DNA from: Acidobacteriota bacterium
GTDB taxonomy: Bacteria; Acidobacteriota; Vicinamibacteria; Vicinamibacterales; CAVVIG01
Assembly (NCBI GenBank): GCA_003222395.1
Contig: QHWB01000062.1
Span: 147,393-211,392 of the forward strand
DNA: 64,000 nucleotides
Direction: 5' to 3'
The translations under genes and the position numbers were made by a program. The notes under the pieces were generated by a model that worked only from the letters and a program-made list of their open reading frames with translations, ran no database searches and was not told where the DNA came from. Numbering within the stretch: the first letter of the stretch is position 1; each line of letters opens with the position of its first letter. Positions 55,285 to 63,456 of the stretch are shown here, one piece after another.

Positions 55285-56145
55285 ATGTACCAACGATTCT
55301 TCGGACTCCGCGAGCGGCCGTTCGAGCTGACCTCGAATCCAAAGTACTTGTTCTTCTCGGCGCAGCACCGCGAGGCGCTCGCCAATCTCGAGTACGGGTT
55401 GTCTTCCGCGAAGGCGATCACCGTCGTCGTCGGCGAAGCGGGAACTGGAAAGACGACGCTGCTGCGCGCAGCGCTCGAATCGGAACGGTGCCGGCGCGTC
55501 AAGGCGATCGTGCTCGACAATCCGACGCTGACGCGCGAGGAGTTCGTCGAGATTCTCGCGGCGCGGTTCCAGCTGGGCCCTGCCGCCGCCGCATCCAAGG
55601 CGGCGCTCCTGGACGCGCTCGAGGCGGAGCTTCGCGCGCGGCGCGCCCGCGAGGAGATCACGGCGCTGATCGTCGACGAGGCGCAGAGCCTCAGCGACGA
55701 GCTGCTCGAAGAGGTGCGGCTGCTGGCGAACATCGAGACGCCGACCGAAAAGCTGCTGCCGTTGGTGCTCGCGGGACAGCCCGAGCTGGCCGTGCGGCTG
55801 AACGAGTCGGGGCTGCGGCAGCTGAAGCAGCGCGTCGCGCTCCGGTGCGAGGTCGCGCCGCTCGATCTCGGCGACACCGCCGCCTACATCGTGTCGCGCA
55901 TTCGAACCGCGGGCGGCAACACGACGAAGCTCTTCACGCGCGAGGCCGTGACGCTCATCCACGAGTTCTCGCGCGGCATTCCGCGCGTGATCAACGTGAT
56001 GTGCGACAACGCGCTGATCAACGGCTTCGCGCTGAAGCGCCAGCCGGTCGATCGCGACATCGTTGCCGAGGTATGCCGCGATTTCGATCTCACGAAGGCG
56101 GAAGCGCCGCAGTTGATGCTGGCGCGGAGCAGAAGCCGGGAGTGA
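55285..56145 (+). CDS. ExeA/GspA-like AAA ATPase (XrtA/PEP-CTERM-associated type)
   Basis: 286 aa. MYQRFFGLRERPFELTSNPK is the typical N-terminus of ExeA-like ATPases. Walker A GEAGTGKTT (50-58), Walker B ALIVDEAQ (about 127-134), sensor region LVLAGQPEL, then a C-terminal helical domain (INVMCDNALINGFAL). No peptidoglycan-binding domain, so it resembles the ATPases of PEP-CTERM/exosortase clusters more than GspA. The PEP-CTERM protein at 4751 is compatible with such a system. Confidence 0.85.
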   Translation: MYQRFFGLRERPFELTSNPKYLFFSAQHREALANLEYGLSSAKAITVVVGEAGTGKTTLLRAALESERCRRVKAIVLDNPTLTREEFVEILAARFQLGPAAAASKAALLDALEAELRARRAREEITALIVDEAQSLSDELLEEVRLLANIETPTEKLLPLVLAGQPELAVRLNESGLRQLKQRVALRCEVAPLDLGDTAAYIVSRIRTAGGNTTKLFTREAVTLIHEFSRGIPRVINVMCDNALINGFALKRQPVDRDIVAEVCRDFDLTKAEAPQLMLARSRSRE

Positions 56146-56272
56146 CGCGAAGAAGCTGGAATATCCACTTCGCACAGAAATGTGCAATGGTGCCAGCGAA
56201 CGCGGTCCCAATAGATTGTCGTTTCATCGTTCAGTCATCTGCTGCGACCAGTCGCCGGCAACGGTTCGAACA

Positions 56273-56896
56273 TCAAAATCTCACGATGTAAGCGATGCCG
56301 GCCAGGGGATGAACCGTGCAATCCCCGACGAGGGATCGGAGCCGCGTTTCCGTGAAATGCTCGGACCGCAAACCGCCGTCGGTCGTCAGATACTCGGCGG
56401 ACTCCGCCACCACTGCGTGTCCGAATCGCCGATACCATTCGCGCCTCGCCGGAATGGAAGCTTCAGCAAAGACGGACAGGAGTCTCATATGCGGGCGAGG
56501 CACGCACCGCCGCATTTCGTCGAGAACGCCGGCCTTGTCGCTCATCGTGCCCCACGTGTTGGTGAGGCACGTCGCGAAATCAAAGCGCGCGCGGATGGGG
56601 AGTCTGGCGGCGTCGGCTGTGACGAAGTGCAACCCGCCCGATCCAGCGCGGCGACGCGCCTCGACGAGATAGGCGTGCTCGTAGTCCACTCCGACGCCGA
56701 TTCGCAAACGGTTGCGTAGCATGGCGAGATGCCGTCCGGTCCCGCACCCGATATCGATTACGGCCATCCCGTCGGCAACCGTGTCTTGCAGGAGCTCGAT
56801 CTCCGCCTCTAGGAAGGCACGGATTTCCGGCGGTTGCGTGGCCGGATCCAACGCGCGATTCAACAAGCCGCTCGCGTAGACTTCGTCGTTCGACAT
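56273..56896 (-). CDS. Class I SAM-dependent methyltransferase
   Basis: 207 aa. Motif I VIDIGCGTGRHLAML, motif II VGVDYEHAYLVEAR, motif III-like FVTADAARLPIRARFDFATC. The Rossmann fold is complete. The C-terminal part (SVFAEASIPARREWYRRFG) gives no substrate hint. Neighbours do not suggest a pathway. The 299 bp between it and alkB show nothing I can name. Confidence 0.88.
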   Translation of the reverse strand: MSNDEVYASGLLNRALDPATQPPEIRAFLEAEIELLQDTVADGMAVIDIGCGTGRHLAMLRNRLRIGVGVDYEHAYLVEARRRAGSGGLHFVTADAARLPIRARFDFATCLTNTWGTMSDKAGVLDEMRRCVPRPHMRLLSVFAEASIPARREWYRRFGHAVVAESAEYLTTDGGLRSEHFTETRLRSLVGDCTVHPLAGIAYIVRF

Positions 56897-57195
56897 CGAT
56901 CGTCAGCTGCCACTCATAACGATCTTCAGGCGGCCTTGATGTGGCGCCCGGGACGCCTGGCGTCGGATCAGCGACTGATCCTCGTGTTGACAATCATGAG
57001 CACGAAACTGTCTGTTACGCACCGCCGTCACGTCGCTGGATTCTAAGTGTAGCGTCCTGCCGCTCAACAGCGTGCGGCACGAATCGTCCATTGATCAGAT
57101 CAGGTCCTTCCAAATCCGTCCGTGACACAACATCCATCCTCACTTGCCGAAGGCTCGACTGCATGGACGGTGCTCCTCCATGGCGTTCGCGGCCG

Positions 57196-57786
57196 TCAGC
57201 CGCGGAGCGTGCGAAACGTAATCGAATAGCGCAGCGCCGCGACCGGCGGCACGTGGTGCTCGTACGCGCTTCTCGATTCGGCGGTCATGAGGTACGCCGA
57301 GCGCGGCTCGAGCACGATGGTGTGCGTCGCCGTCCGTCGCGCGCCGCCCGTCGCCTGAGCGGCGTCTCCTGGCGCGACGTACGGACGAAACTTCAATTGG
57401 CAGGACGACAGCAGCGAGATACCGGCGACGATGCCGTATTGCGGGGCGTCGCGATGCCAGCCGACCGGCGCGGCCGGTCGGTACTCGTTGATGAGCGCCA
57501 TCCCCATCGACGCCCCGTCGACCTCCGCCCACGAGGCGACACGGTCGCGCAGCCACAGCAGAAAGTCGGGCATCGGCGGCGCAGCCGCCGCGCCGCGATC
57601 GTAGGTCCGGCCGAAGAAGGCGACGCGCCGTCGCGCGACGACGCCGCGCATCTCGAAGGTCGAGAACTCGACGCGCGCGATCTCGCCGGCGAGCATCGCC
57701 TCCTCCTCGACGGTGATGAAGTCGTCGCGATAGCGGAACCCGTTCGGTGCGTCGACATCGAAGAGCGAGCGAGCGGGAATCGGCAC
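57196..57786 (-). CDS. alkB: Alpha-ketoglutarate-dependent dioxygenase AlkB family
   Basis: 196 aa from GTG. Iron and 2-oxoglutarate site: His111 and Asp113 in GWHRDAP, distal His in YEHHVPPV (177/178), and RYSITFR with the two Arg. Ser/Gly-rich start with the nucleotide-recognition loop AFFGRTYD. It repairs alkylated bases by oxidative demethylation. It is the short ALKBH2/3-like bacterial type. Tandem GCGCTA repeats lie upstream. Confidence 0.92.
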   Translation of the reverse strand: MPIPARSLFDVDAPNGFRYRDDFITVEEEAMLAGEIARVEFSTFEMRGVVARRRVAFFGRTYDRGAAAAPPMPDFLLWLRDRVASWAEVDGASMGMALINEYRPAAPVGWHRDAPQYGIVAGISLLSSCQLKFRPYVAPGDAAQATGGARRTATHTIVLEPRSAYLMTAESRSAYEHHVPPVAALRYSITFRTLRG

Positions 57787-57822
57787 GTGTCAGTGTGGCA
57801 CACGGATCGCTCGGCTGAACCC

Positions 57823-57872
57823 ATCGCGCTATAACTGCGCTACAGCGATCGCGCTACGACTGCGGTCGGCTA
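57823..57872. repeat. Tandem 25-bp repeat upstream of alkB
   Basis: Two imperfect direct copies beginning ATCGCGCTA and sharing ACTGCG, at 57823 and 57848. They could be a regulatory tandem or part of a GTAGCGC-type element. Low support. Confidence 0.35.
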
Positions 57873-57908
57873 AGCCTCGCGCTGCGAAAGCCGCGTCAGT
57901 TCGCGCGA

Positions 57909-58088
57909 TCAGCTCGAGCGTGGATCGATCACGTCAGTCGCGACGGCTCGATCCCGGCCGGCTGCCGCGGCGCGCGTGATCGCCGCGACCTGCCGGCCGT
58001 CGCGCACGAGCGTCATCTGCGCCGCGCGCATCGTGCGTGACGCATCGCTTGCTGTCCGACTCGTGTCCGCCTGCTCGGTCATTGTCAT
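57909..58088 (-). CDS. Small hypothetical protein
   Basis: 59 aa from the ATG at 58088, with AAGGAG 8 nt upstream, the best argument that it is real. Thr/Ala/Arg-rich, no hydrophobic segment, no recognised domain (TLVRDGRQVAAITRAAAAGR). Sits alone between alkB and the phosphoesterase gene. Overlapping frames on the same strand lack a Shine-Dalgarno sequence. Confidence 0.45.
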   Translation of the reverse strand: MTMTEQADTSRTASDASRTMRAAQMTLVRDGRQVAAITRAAAAGRDRAVATDVIDPRSS

Positions 58089-58217
58089 TGAAATAGCTCC
58101 TTCGCACAGCAAGACCAATCCGTACCGCCGCTCTCGGTATGGCATTCGCGTATACGAATGCCGCAAAGCGTCGCCCAGCCGTGCGGATCGACGGAACGTC
58201 ACCGCTATTAGCGGGAC

Positions 58218-58958
58218 TCATGGATGTGGATGCGGCTCGCCAGTCCGACCGCCGTGTTCGAGATCCGCTGCAAATTCGCCTGGCAACTCGCTGCGACGAA
58301 TCGCATCAGTGACACTCTTGAGGTCGTACGGGATCCGAATGAACTCGGTCGGTGTACTCGCGGCGAAGTCGAGGATTGCGTAGCAGGCGTGCCAGTTGCC
58401 GTCCTTCGGCTTCCCGACTGATCCGACATTTACGAACCGCACCGCGTCGACCACCTTCACATAGGGCTTGTGGGTGTGGCCGAAGACGACCACATCTGCG
58501 TTTGACGACGCCGCGAGACGTTGAAAACTCGAAATCGGGCGGTCCTCGAACAGGTACTCGTTGATCTTGCGCGGGCTGCCGTGAACAAGTAGTACTCGCT
58601 TGCCGTCGATTTCGGTACGAATGTGCGGATGCAATTGTCGCAGGAACGTCTTGTTGTCAACGGTCACGCGTGCCTTCGTCCACGTGAAGGACTTATCGCC
58701 GAGCCTCCGCTCGTCCGGTTCGCGATAGGCACATCCACACTCGTCCCGGTCGTGGCCGACGCCGTCGTCATAGTTCCCCGTGATCGTCGGGATCTGCTCT
58801 GAACGAATCCGTTCGATCACCTCGTTCGGGAAGGGACCATAGCCGACCAAGTCGCCGAGGCAATACATCGCATCGGGTCGTCGGCGCGCAACGTCGGCGA
58901 GTACAGCTTCCAGAGCTGGAAGGTTCCCGTGAATGTCGCTGAAGATCGCTACGCGCAT
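58218..58958 (-). CDS. Metallophosphoesterase family protein (YfcE/MJ0936-like)
   Basis: 246 aa. All calcineurin-like blocks are present: SDIHGN (7-12), GDLVGYGP, GNYD, LLVHGSP, VFGHTHKP. No signal peptide, so cytosolic. Family members hydrolyse phosphodiesters or phosphomonoesters; several act on cyclic nucleotides. It follows arsM in the same direction at 135 bp, so a shared transcript is possible. A Cys-containing insert (DECGCAYREPDERRLG) sits between blocks 3 and 4. Confidence 0.9.
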   Translation of the reverse strand: MRVAIFSDIHGNLPALEAVLADVARRRPDAMYCLGDLVGYGPFPNEVIERIRSEQIPTITGNYDDGVGHDRDECGCAYREPDERRLGDKSFTWTKARVTVDNKTFLRQLHPHIRTEIDGKRVLLVHGSPRKINEYLFEDRPISSFQRLAASSNADVVVFGHTHKPYVKVVDAVRFVNVGSVGKPKDGNWHACYAILDFAASTPTEFIRIPYDLKSVTDAIRRSELPGEFAADLEHGGRTGEPHPHP

Positions 58959-59093
58959 TTCTTGATTCGAGACCGTCCATCGCGGCCGAACTGAGTTGGA
59001 GCTGCCGGAACCAACGATCGACTCAGATGTCCGGCCGCCTGGAGATCGCGCCCGGCTGCCGACGCCGCGGGCGAGGGGTGTCGAAGGTTGTGG

Positions 59094-59939
59094 TCATGCG
59101 CAGCAGTCTGGTCCGCAGCAGCTTTTCGCGTTCGGCTTCAGGGCACGAACGAACGCGCTGGCGAACTTGTCCTCCACTTGCGGCGCCAGCCGGTCGACGT
59201 CAATACCCGTTTCGGCCAGATAGGCGCGGGCATCGTCGAGTTTGTAGATGCGCCACGGCTCGACTTCGACGTCAGCGAATCCCGCGGCACGCAGTTTCGT
59301 CGCGTACTCCGTTTCCTTGAGGGCGCCGGCGATGCAGCCAACCCAGAGCTCCATGCTTCGCCGAATATCAGGGGATACGTCGCCCCGAACCACAACATCC
59401 GAGACGGCGAATCGGCCGCCCGGCTTCAGCACACGGAACGCCTCCCGAAGCACCGCGTCCTTGTCGCTCGACAGGTTGATCACGCAGTTCGAGATGATGA
59501 CGTCAACCGAGTTGTCGGGCAGCGGGATCGCCTCGATCGTGCCGTTCAGGAACTCGACATTCGTGGCCCCCGCCTTCCGCTGGTTCTCGCGGGCCAGCGC
59601 CAGCATTTCGTCCGTCATGTCCAACCCGTAGACCTTCCCCGTCGGACCGACACGCTTCGCGGACAGCAGCACGTCGATGCCGCCGCCGGATCCGAGGTCG
59701 AGGACTATCTGCCCCGGTTCGAGCGCGAGAAGGGCCGTCGGGTTCCCGCAGCCGAGCGACGCGCTGACGGCGTCGGCCGGCAGGCCGGTCGTCTCGGCAT
59801 CGGAGTACAGATTGGAGGTGATCGGATCGCCGCAACCGCAGCCGGTCGGCGCGCAGCAGCCACTGTTGGTCGACGCATTCGTCACTGAGGAGGCAATGGC
59901 GCCGTATTTCTCGCGAACCGCCTGCTGGATGTCTGACAC
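59094..59939 (-). CDS. arsM: Arsenite S-adenosylmethionine methyltransferase
   Basis: 281 aa from GTG at 59939, with AAGGAG 8 nt before; an upstream TTG at 59963 is less likely. ArsM pattern: the SAM motif [13 protein letters not shown] and conserved arsenite-binding cysteines C64 (SLGCGNPT), C152 (ISNCVINL) and C202 (WVGCIAGAL). Extra Cys pairs lie near the N-terminus ([12 protein letters not shown]) and at the end (CCGPDCCA). It methylates As(III) to volatile or less toxic forms. Divergent from arsR. Confidence 0.95.
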   Translation of the reverse strand: MSDIQQAVREKYGAIASSVTNASTNSGCCAPTGCGCGDPITSNLYSDAETTGLPADAVSASLGCGNPTALLALEPGQIVLDLGSGGGIDVLLSAKRVGPTGKVYGLDMTDEMLALARENQRKAGATNVEFLNGTIEAIPLPDNSVDVIISNCVINLSSDKDAVLREAFRVLKPGGRFAVSDVVVRGDVSPDIRRSMELWVGCIAGALKETEYATKLRAAGFADVEVEPWRIYKLDDARAYLAETGIDVDRLAPQVEDKFASAFVRALKPNAKSCCGPDCCA

Positions 59940-59993
59940 GGTGTACGCTCCTTGTATCTGCAAAAACGAATATACAGAATCTAGGCGACCGTG

Positions 59994-60017
59994 ATATATT
60001 TGTCAAGGCAAATATAT
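59994..60017. promoter_or_regulatory. ArsR operator between arsM and arsR
   Basis: Perfect inverted repeat ATATATTTG - TCAAGG - CAAATATAT ending directly before the arsR ATG. AT-rich palindromes of this size are typical ArsR targets. It lies about 55 bp upstream of the arsM start, so it could control both directions. Confidence 0.7.
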
Positions 60018-60431
60018 ATGGCTAAGCAATTGAACGAAATGGAAACCCTCTTCAGGGCGCTCGCCGACGCCACGCGACTCCGCATCTTGGGGCTTCTGTT
60101 GACAGGCGAGGTCTGCGTCTGCGACATCCACGAAAGCCTCAAGATTCCGCAGCCGAAAGCGTCGCGGCATCTCGCGTATCTGCGGCGATCCGGACTGGTG
60201 GACACGCGACGGGAGGGATTGTGGATCCACTATCGCCTCGGCAAACTCGCCGACCCGGTGACGGCCGCCATCGTCGATGCGGTCCGCCACGCACTCACGC
60301 ACGTGGACACAGTGCATCGTGACGCTGCACGTCTTCAGAAAACGACCGGGTGCTGTGCGCCGACGCCTGACGACGTGACGCGCGCGGCGTGTTGCACACC
60401 GCAGGCAGCCGCGCTGAACGTGATGCGGTGA
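60018..60431 (+). CDS. arsR: ArsR arsenic-responsive repressor
   Basis: 137 aa. Winged helix with the metal-sensing CVCD (ELCVCDL-type) motif in GEVCVCDIHESLKIPQPKAS at the start of the recognition helix, then HLAYLRRSGLV. The C-terminal tail has two Cys pairs, CCAPT and CCTP, possibly extra ligands. Derepressed by As(III). The ATG abuts the operator with no Shine-Dalgarno sequence, so the transcript is probably leaderless. Confidence 0.93.
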   Translation: MAKQLNEMETLFRALADATRLRILGLLLTGEVCVCDIHESLKIPQPKASRHLAYLRRSGLVDTRREGLWIHYRLGKLADPVTAAIVDAVRHALTHVDTVHRDAARLQKTTGCCAPTPDDVTRAACCTPQAAALNVMR

Positions 60432-60434
60432 TTC

Positions 60435-60869
60435 ATGGAAACGCGAATCGAACGCGCGCAGCCCATCGACACCGAGGCCGTGCTTGTTCTCCTGGCCCAG
60501 AATGGCCTTCCGACAGAGGGGCTTCGAGAGCATTTCACGACCACGGTGGTCGCGCGAGACCGAGGTCGCGTTGTCGGCAGCGCGGCACTCGAGCTCTATC
60601 CGGACGGGGCGCTGCTTCGTTCTGTCGCCGTGAGCCGTGAGGAGCAGGGACGCGGCCTCGGGCATCAGCTGACGGATGCCGCCATCCGCCTTGCACAGGA
60701 CGTCGGAGCGCCGGCGATCTACTTGCTGACGACGACAGCCGAAGGGTTCTTTCCAAAGTTCGGGTTTGAACGAATTGCGCGCGCCGAAGTTCCGGCCAGC
60801 GTTCGGACCTCTGTCGAATTCAGCTCTGCATGTCCGTCAACCGCGACGGTCATGCGCAAATCACTGTAG
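60435..60869 (+). CDS. arsN2: Arsenic resistance GNAT N-acetyltransferase ArsN2
   Basis: 144 aa, four bp after arsR, so one operon. GNAT fold: VVGSAALELYPDGALLRSVA, the acetyl-CoA loop REEQGRGLGHQL, and AIYLLTTTAEGFFPKFGFER. The C-terminal SVEFSSACPSTATVMRKSL is characteristic of ArsN2 in ars operons. Its substrate is debated; relatives of ArsN1 acetylate the arsenical AST or phosphinothricin. Confidence 0.88.
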   Translation: METRIERAQPIDTEAVLVLLAQNGLPTEGLREHFTTTVVARDRGRVVGSAALELYPDGALLRSVAVSREEQGRGLGHQLTDAAIRLAQDVGAPAIYLLTTTAEGFFPKFGFERIARAEVPASVRTSVEFSSACPSTATVMRKSL

Positions 60870-60884
60870 ACCGAGGGAACGGCA

Positions 60885-61099
60885 TGCCTACGAGAATGCG
60901 GAGGGCCGTCTCGGTTACTTGCTTGGCGGCGTTACCTTGGCCAGTGCCGCGCCGTTTGAGGGTTGTGATGTCAACAGCAACCCGTTTCCCGGCGACCATG
61001 AGATAGACGTCTGGGGATCACTACCCTTTCCCACGTTGCCGAGAACCGTCTGGCCACGGCTTCGATGGCAGTTTGCTCCTGCTTCTTCAAATCTCTCAT
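60885..61099 (-). pseudogene. Broken gene of a conserved hypothetical protein
   Basis: The ATG at 61099 opens a frame with LKKQEQTAIEAVARRFSATW, lost after about 25 codons. A second frame, after in-frame stops, reads VYLMVAGKRVAVDITTLKRR and GTGQGNAAK. Both match parts of one hypothetical family known to me only by sequence, so at least one frameshift and a truncation are inferred. Confidence 0.6.
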
Positions 61100-61139
61100 A
61101 CGTCTCTACCACGACCTTCGTCTGTACCCGCGACTCACA

Positions 61140-61499
61140 GCCAGACGAAGATCCACCATCGGTGTCGCCTCGACAACCCGAAGAAGTCCACCCGTTCGAA
61201 ACGCATGGCCTTGATGAACGTGATTGCGTCCTTGGCCATCTGCTCTATCGAGGTCGCCGGTGAGCCACTGGACGCGCCAACGCCTCGATTGTCGAACGTG
61301 ATCACGCGACGGCTCGCCGCGAAACCATCAACAACCCGAGGGTCCCAGTTGTCCAGGCAGCCCGGTGGACGAGGAACACCACCGGGGTGCCGGGATTGTT
61401 CGTCCCGAGCTCCCGATAAACGAACTCCACTCCGCCTGCGGTGATCGTTCGCGTTGGCACGTTCTTCCAATCGACCTTCAAGTTCTGCGATGTACTCAC
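61140..61499 (-). pseudogene. Truncated, frameshifted alpha/beta-hydrolase gene
   Basis: The first frame (from 61499) reads TRTITAGGVEFVYRELG to PVVFLVHRAA. The second frame continues DNWDPRVVDGFAASRRVITF, DNRGVGASSGSP and FERVDFFGLS, the beginning of the nucleophile elbow GLSxGG. The gene then ends in unrelated sequence, so more than half the enzyme is gone. Confidence 0.75.
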
Positions 61500-61557
61500 T
61501 CATGTTGCTCTGCCGTCGCGGTGAACGTAACCCCATTGTTCACCTGACCGCCGCATT

Positions 61558-62559
61558 TCATTTTAGTGATACGACGACCTTGCCTTTTGCGCGTCCTGCT
61601 TCGACATAGGCCATGGCCTCCTTGGTCGATGCGAAGGGGAAGACTCGATCCACGACCGGGCGAATGATTCCGTCATCGATGAGAGCAGTGATCTCGGTCA
61701 ACTGGCCGCCGTTCGCTCTCATGAAAAGAAACGAGTACTTGGCTTGGCGGCGCTTGGCTTTCGTTGTAATTCCGTAGCTCAAGACGCCCATGATCATTCT
61801 CAAGACCCATGACGCGCCCAGGCTTCGCGCAAACGCTGCATCGGGCGGGCCTGAGATAGAAATGAGCTGTCCACCGGGCTTGAGCACTCGCAGAGATTTC
61901 TCGAGCGTCACCTTGTCCAGGCTGTTCAAGACAACGTCGTAGTCACGGAGCACGTCTGCGAAGTCCTGTTTCTTATAATCGATCATGATGTCGGCCCCGA
62001 GGCTTCTGACCAGATCCACGTTGGCCGTGCTCGTGGTCGTCGCCACGGTCGCGCCGACGTGCTTAGCCAGCTGAATGGCAAATGTGCCCACACCACCCGA
62101 ACCCGCGTGGATGAGAACCTTCTGTCCTTGTTTCAGATTCGCTCTTTCGATTAGCGCCTGCCAGGCGGTCAAGCCGACCAGGGGGATGGAAGCCGCTTCT
62201 TCCATGGTGAGTGCTTTGGGCTTGATCGCCACGTCATCCTCTTTGATCGCACTGAATTCCGCGAATGCACCGATTTGCCCGTCAGCCGGCCGCGCATAGA
62301 CTTCGTCGCCGGGCTTGAATCGACGCACTCGAGATCCGACCCGGACCACGACCCCGGCCACGTCATGGCCCAAAATGAGCGGGAGGCGGTAAGGCAGAAT
62401 GCGCTTGAACTCGCCGTTTCTGATTTTGGAATCCAGAAGGTTGACACCAGCGGCGTGGACCTGGACCAATACGTCATCCTCCCGCAGCTCCGGGTCTGGC
62501 GTGTCGCCGGCCCGCACATGGTCGGCGCTTCCGTAGCGATCGAGGATGAATGCCTTCAT
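61558..62559 (-). CDS. NADP-dependent medium-chain oxidoreductase (quinone oxidoreductase-like)
   Basis: 333 aa. MDR family without zinc ligands: VHAAGVNLLDSKIRNG, ILGHDVAGVVVRVGSRVRRF, the NADPH fold LIHAGSGGVGTFAIQLAK, ADIMIDYKKQDFADVL. Relatives reduce quinones or enones. The gene follows the SDR gene in the same direction (16 bp), so a TetR-controlled pair is likely. Confidence 0.9.
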   Translation of the reverse strand: MKAFILDRYGSADHVRAGDTPDPELREDDVLVQVHAAGVNLLDSKIRNGEFKRILPYRLPLILGHDVAGVVVRVGSRVRRFKPGDEVYARPADGQIGAFAEFSAIKEDDVAIKPKALTMEEAASIPLVGLTAWQALIERANLKQGQKVLIHAGSGGVGTFAIQLAKHVGATVATTTSTANVDLVRSLGADIMIDYKKQDFADVLRDYDVVLNSLDKVTLEKSLRVLKPGGQLISISGPPDAAFARSLGASWVLRMIMGVLSYGITTKAKRRQAKYSFLFMRANGGQLTEITALIDDGIIRPVVDRVFPFASTKEAMAYVEAGRAKGKVVVSLK

Positions 62560-62574
62560 TGCAGCCTGCGAGTC

Positions 62575-63327
62575 TTAGGCAACGGCCTGGACGCCTGCGA
62601 CCTGCCGCTCGAGTCCTTTCGGATCCGCGAAGAAGGCCGGCCCCGTGCCCTGACTCATCTTGTCGGGAAAGATCTCCTCGTCGCCCGCGATGATGCCCGC
62701 GACAATCGCCCGCGCGGCGTCCGCCGGCGAGGCCTTCTCGAGCGTCAGCACCTCGCCCATCTTGGTGTCAATCGGGCCGGGATACACGCCAAACACCTGC
62801 GTGTTCTGCCCGCGCAGCATCGCGCGCGTGACCTGCGTGAGCGAGTGCGTCGCGGCCTTCGAGGCGCTGTACGCCGCGAGAATCGGGAAGCTGACGAACG
62901 AGGCCACCGAGTTGAGGTTGGCGATGGCGCCGCCGCCATTCTTCGCGAGTACTGGCGCGAAGGCCTGCGTGACCGCGAAGGTGCCGAGGAAGTTCACTTC
63001 CATCTCCTGTCGCCCGCCCTCGATCCACTTCGGATCAGTGAATTCGCCACCGAAGAAGCCCACGATGCCCGCGTTGTTGACCAGGAGGTCGACGTCCGCC
63101 GCAGTCGCGGCGGCGGCGGCGATCTGCGCGGCGTTCGTGACATCGAGTTGCAACGGCGTGAGGCGGGAACCGTGGCGGGCCACGAGCGGACCGAGGGCCG
63201 AGACGTTGCGGGCGGCGGCGTACACCTTTCTTACGCCGGCCGCGACGAGCGCGTCCACGATGGCTTCGCCGATGCCACGGTTGGCGCCGGTGACGAGTGC
63301 GGTCTTGCCTGAAAGTGCGTAACCCAT
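62575..63327 (-). CDS. SDR family oxidoreductase
   Basis: 250 aa from the ATG at 63327 (AGGAG 8 nt upstream); the frame extends to 63378 without support. Cofactor site TGANRGIG (13-20), NNAG, catalytic Ser in LNSVASF, YxxSK as YSASK, then PGPIDTKM. A classical SDR. Substrate unknown. Divergent from the tetR gene. Confidence 0.92.
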   Translation of the reverse strand: MGYALSGKTALVTGANRGIGEAIVDALVAAGVRKVYAAARNVSALGPLVARHGSRLTPLQLDVTNAAQIAAAAATAADVDLLVNNAGIVGFFGGEFTDPKWIEGGRQEMEVNFLGTFAVTQAFAPVLAKNGGGAIANLNSVASFVSFPILAAYSASKAATHSLTQVTRAMLRGQNTQVFGVYPGPIDTKMGEVLTLEKASPADAARAIVAGIIAGDEEIFPDKMSQGTGPAFFADPKGLERQVAGVQAVA

Positions 63328-63395
63328 GTCGAGACTCCTGACGGCCTCGCACCGCGCGAGACTGAAAGCGGCGACCATCTACGGGGAAGCCGAGA

Positions 63396-63409
63396 ACAGA
63401 CCGGTCTGT
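63396..63409. promoter_or_regulatory. TetR operator 1
   Basis: Perfect 14-bp palindrome ACAGACCGGTCTGT between the SDR and tetR start codons. Same half-site as operator 2. Confidence 0.65.
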
Positions 63410-63421
63410 CTATTCACGCGC

Positions 63422-63450
63422 TTGACAATAGACCGATCAGTCTGTATTGT
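63422..63450 (+). promoter_or_regulatory. tetR promoter with operator in the spacer
   Basis: TTGACA (63422-63427), 17-bp spacer, TATTGT (63445-63450). The spacer holds AGACCGATCAGTCT (63430-63443), a near-palindrome with the half-site of operator 1. The -10 ends seven bases before the GTG at 63457, so the transcript should be leaderless. Confidence 0.7.
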
Positions 63451-63456
63451 CAAGGA

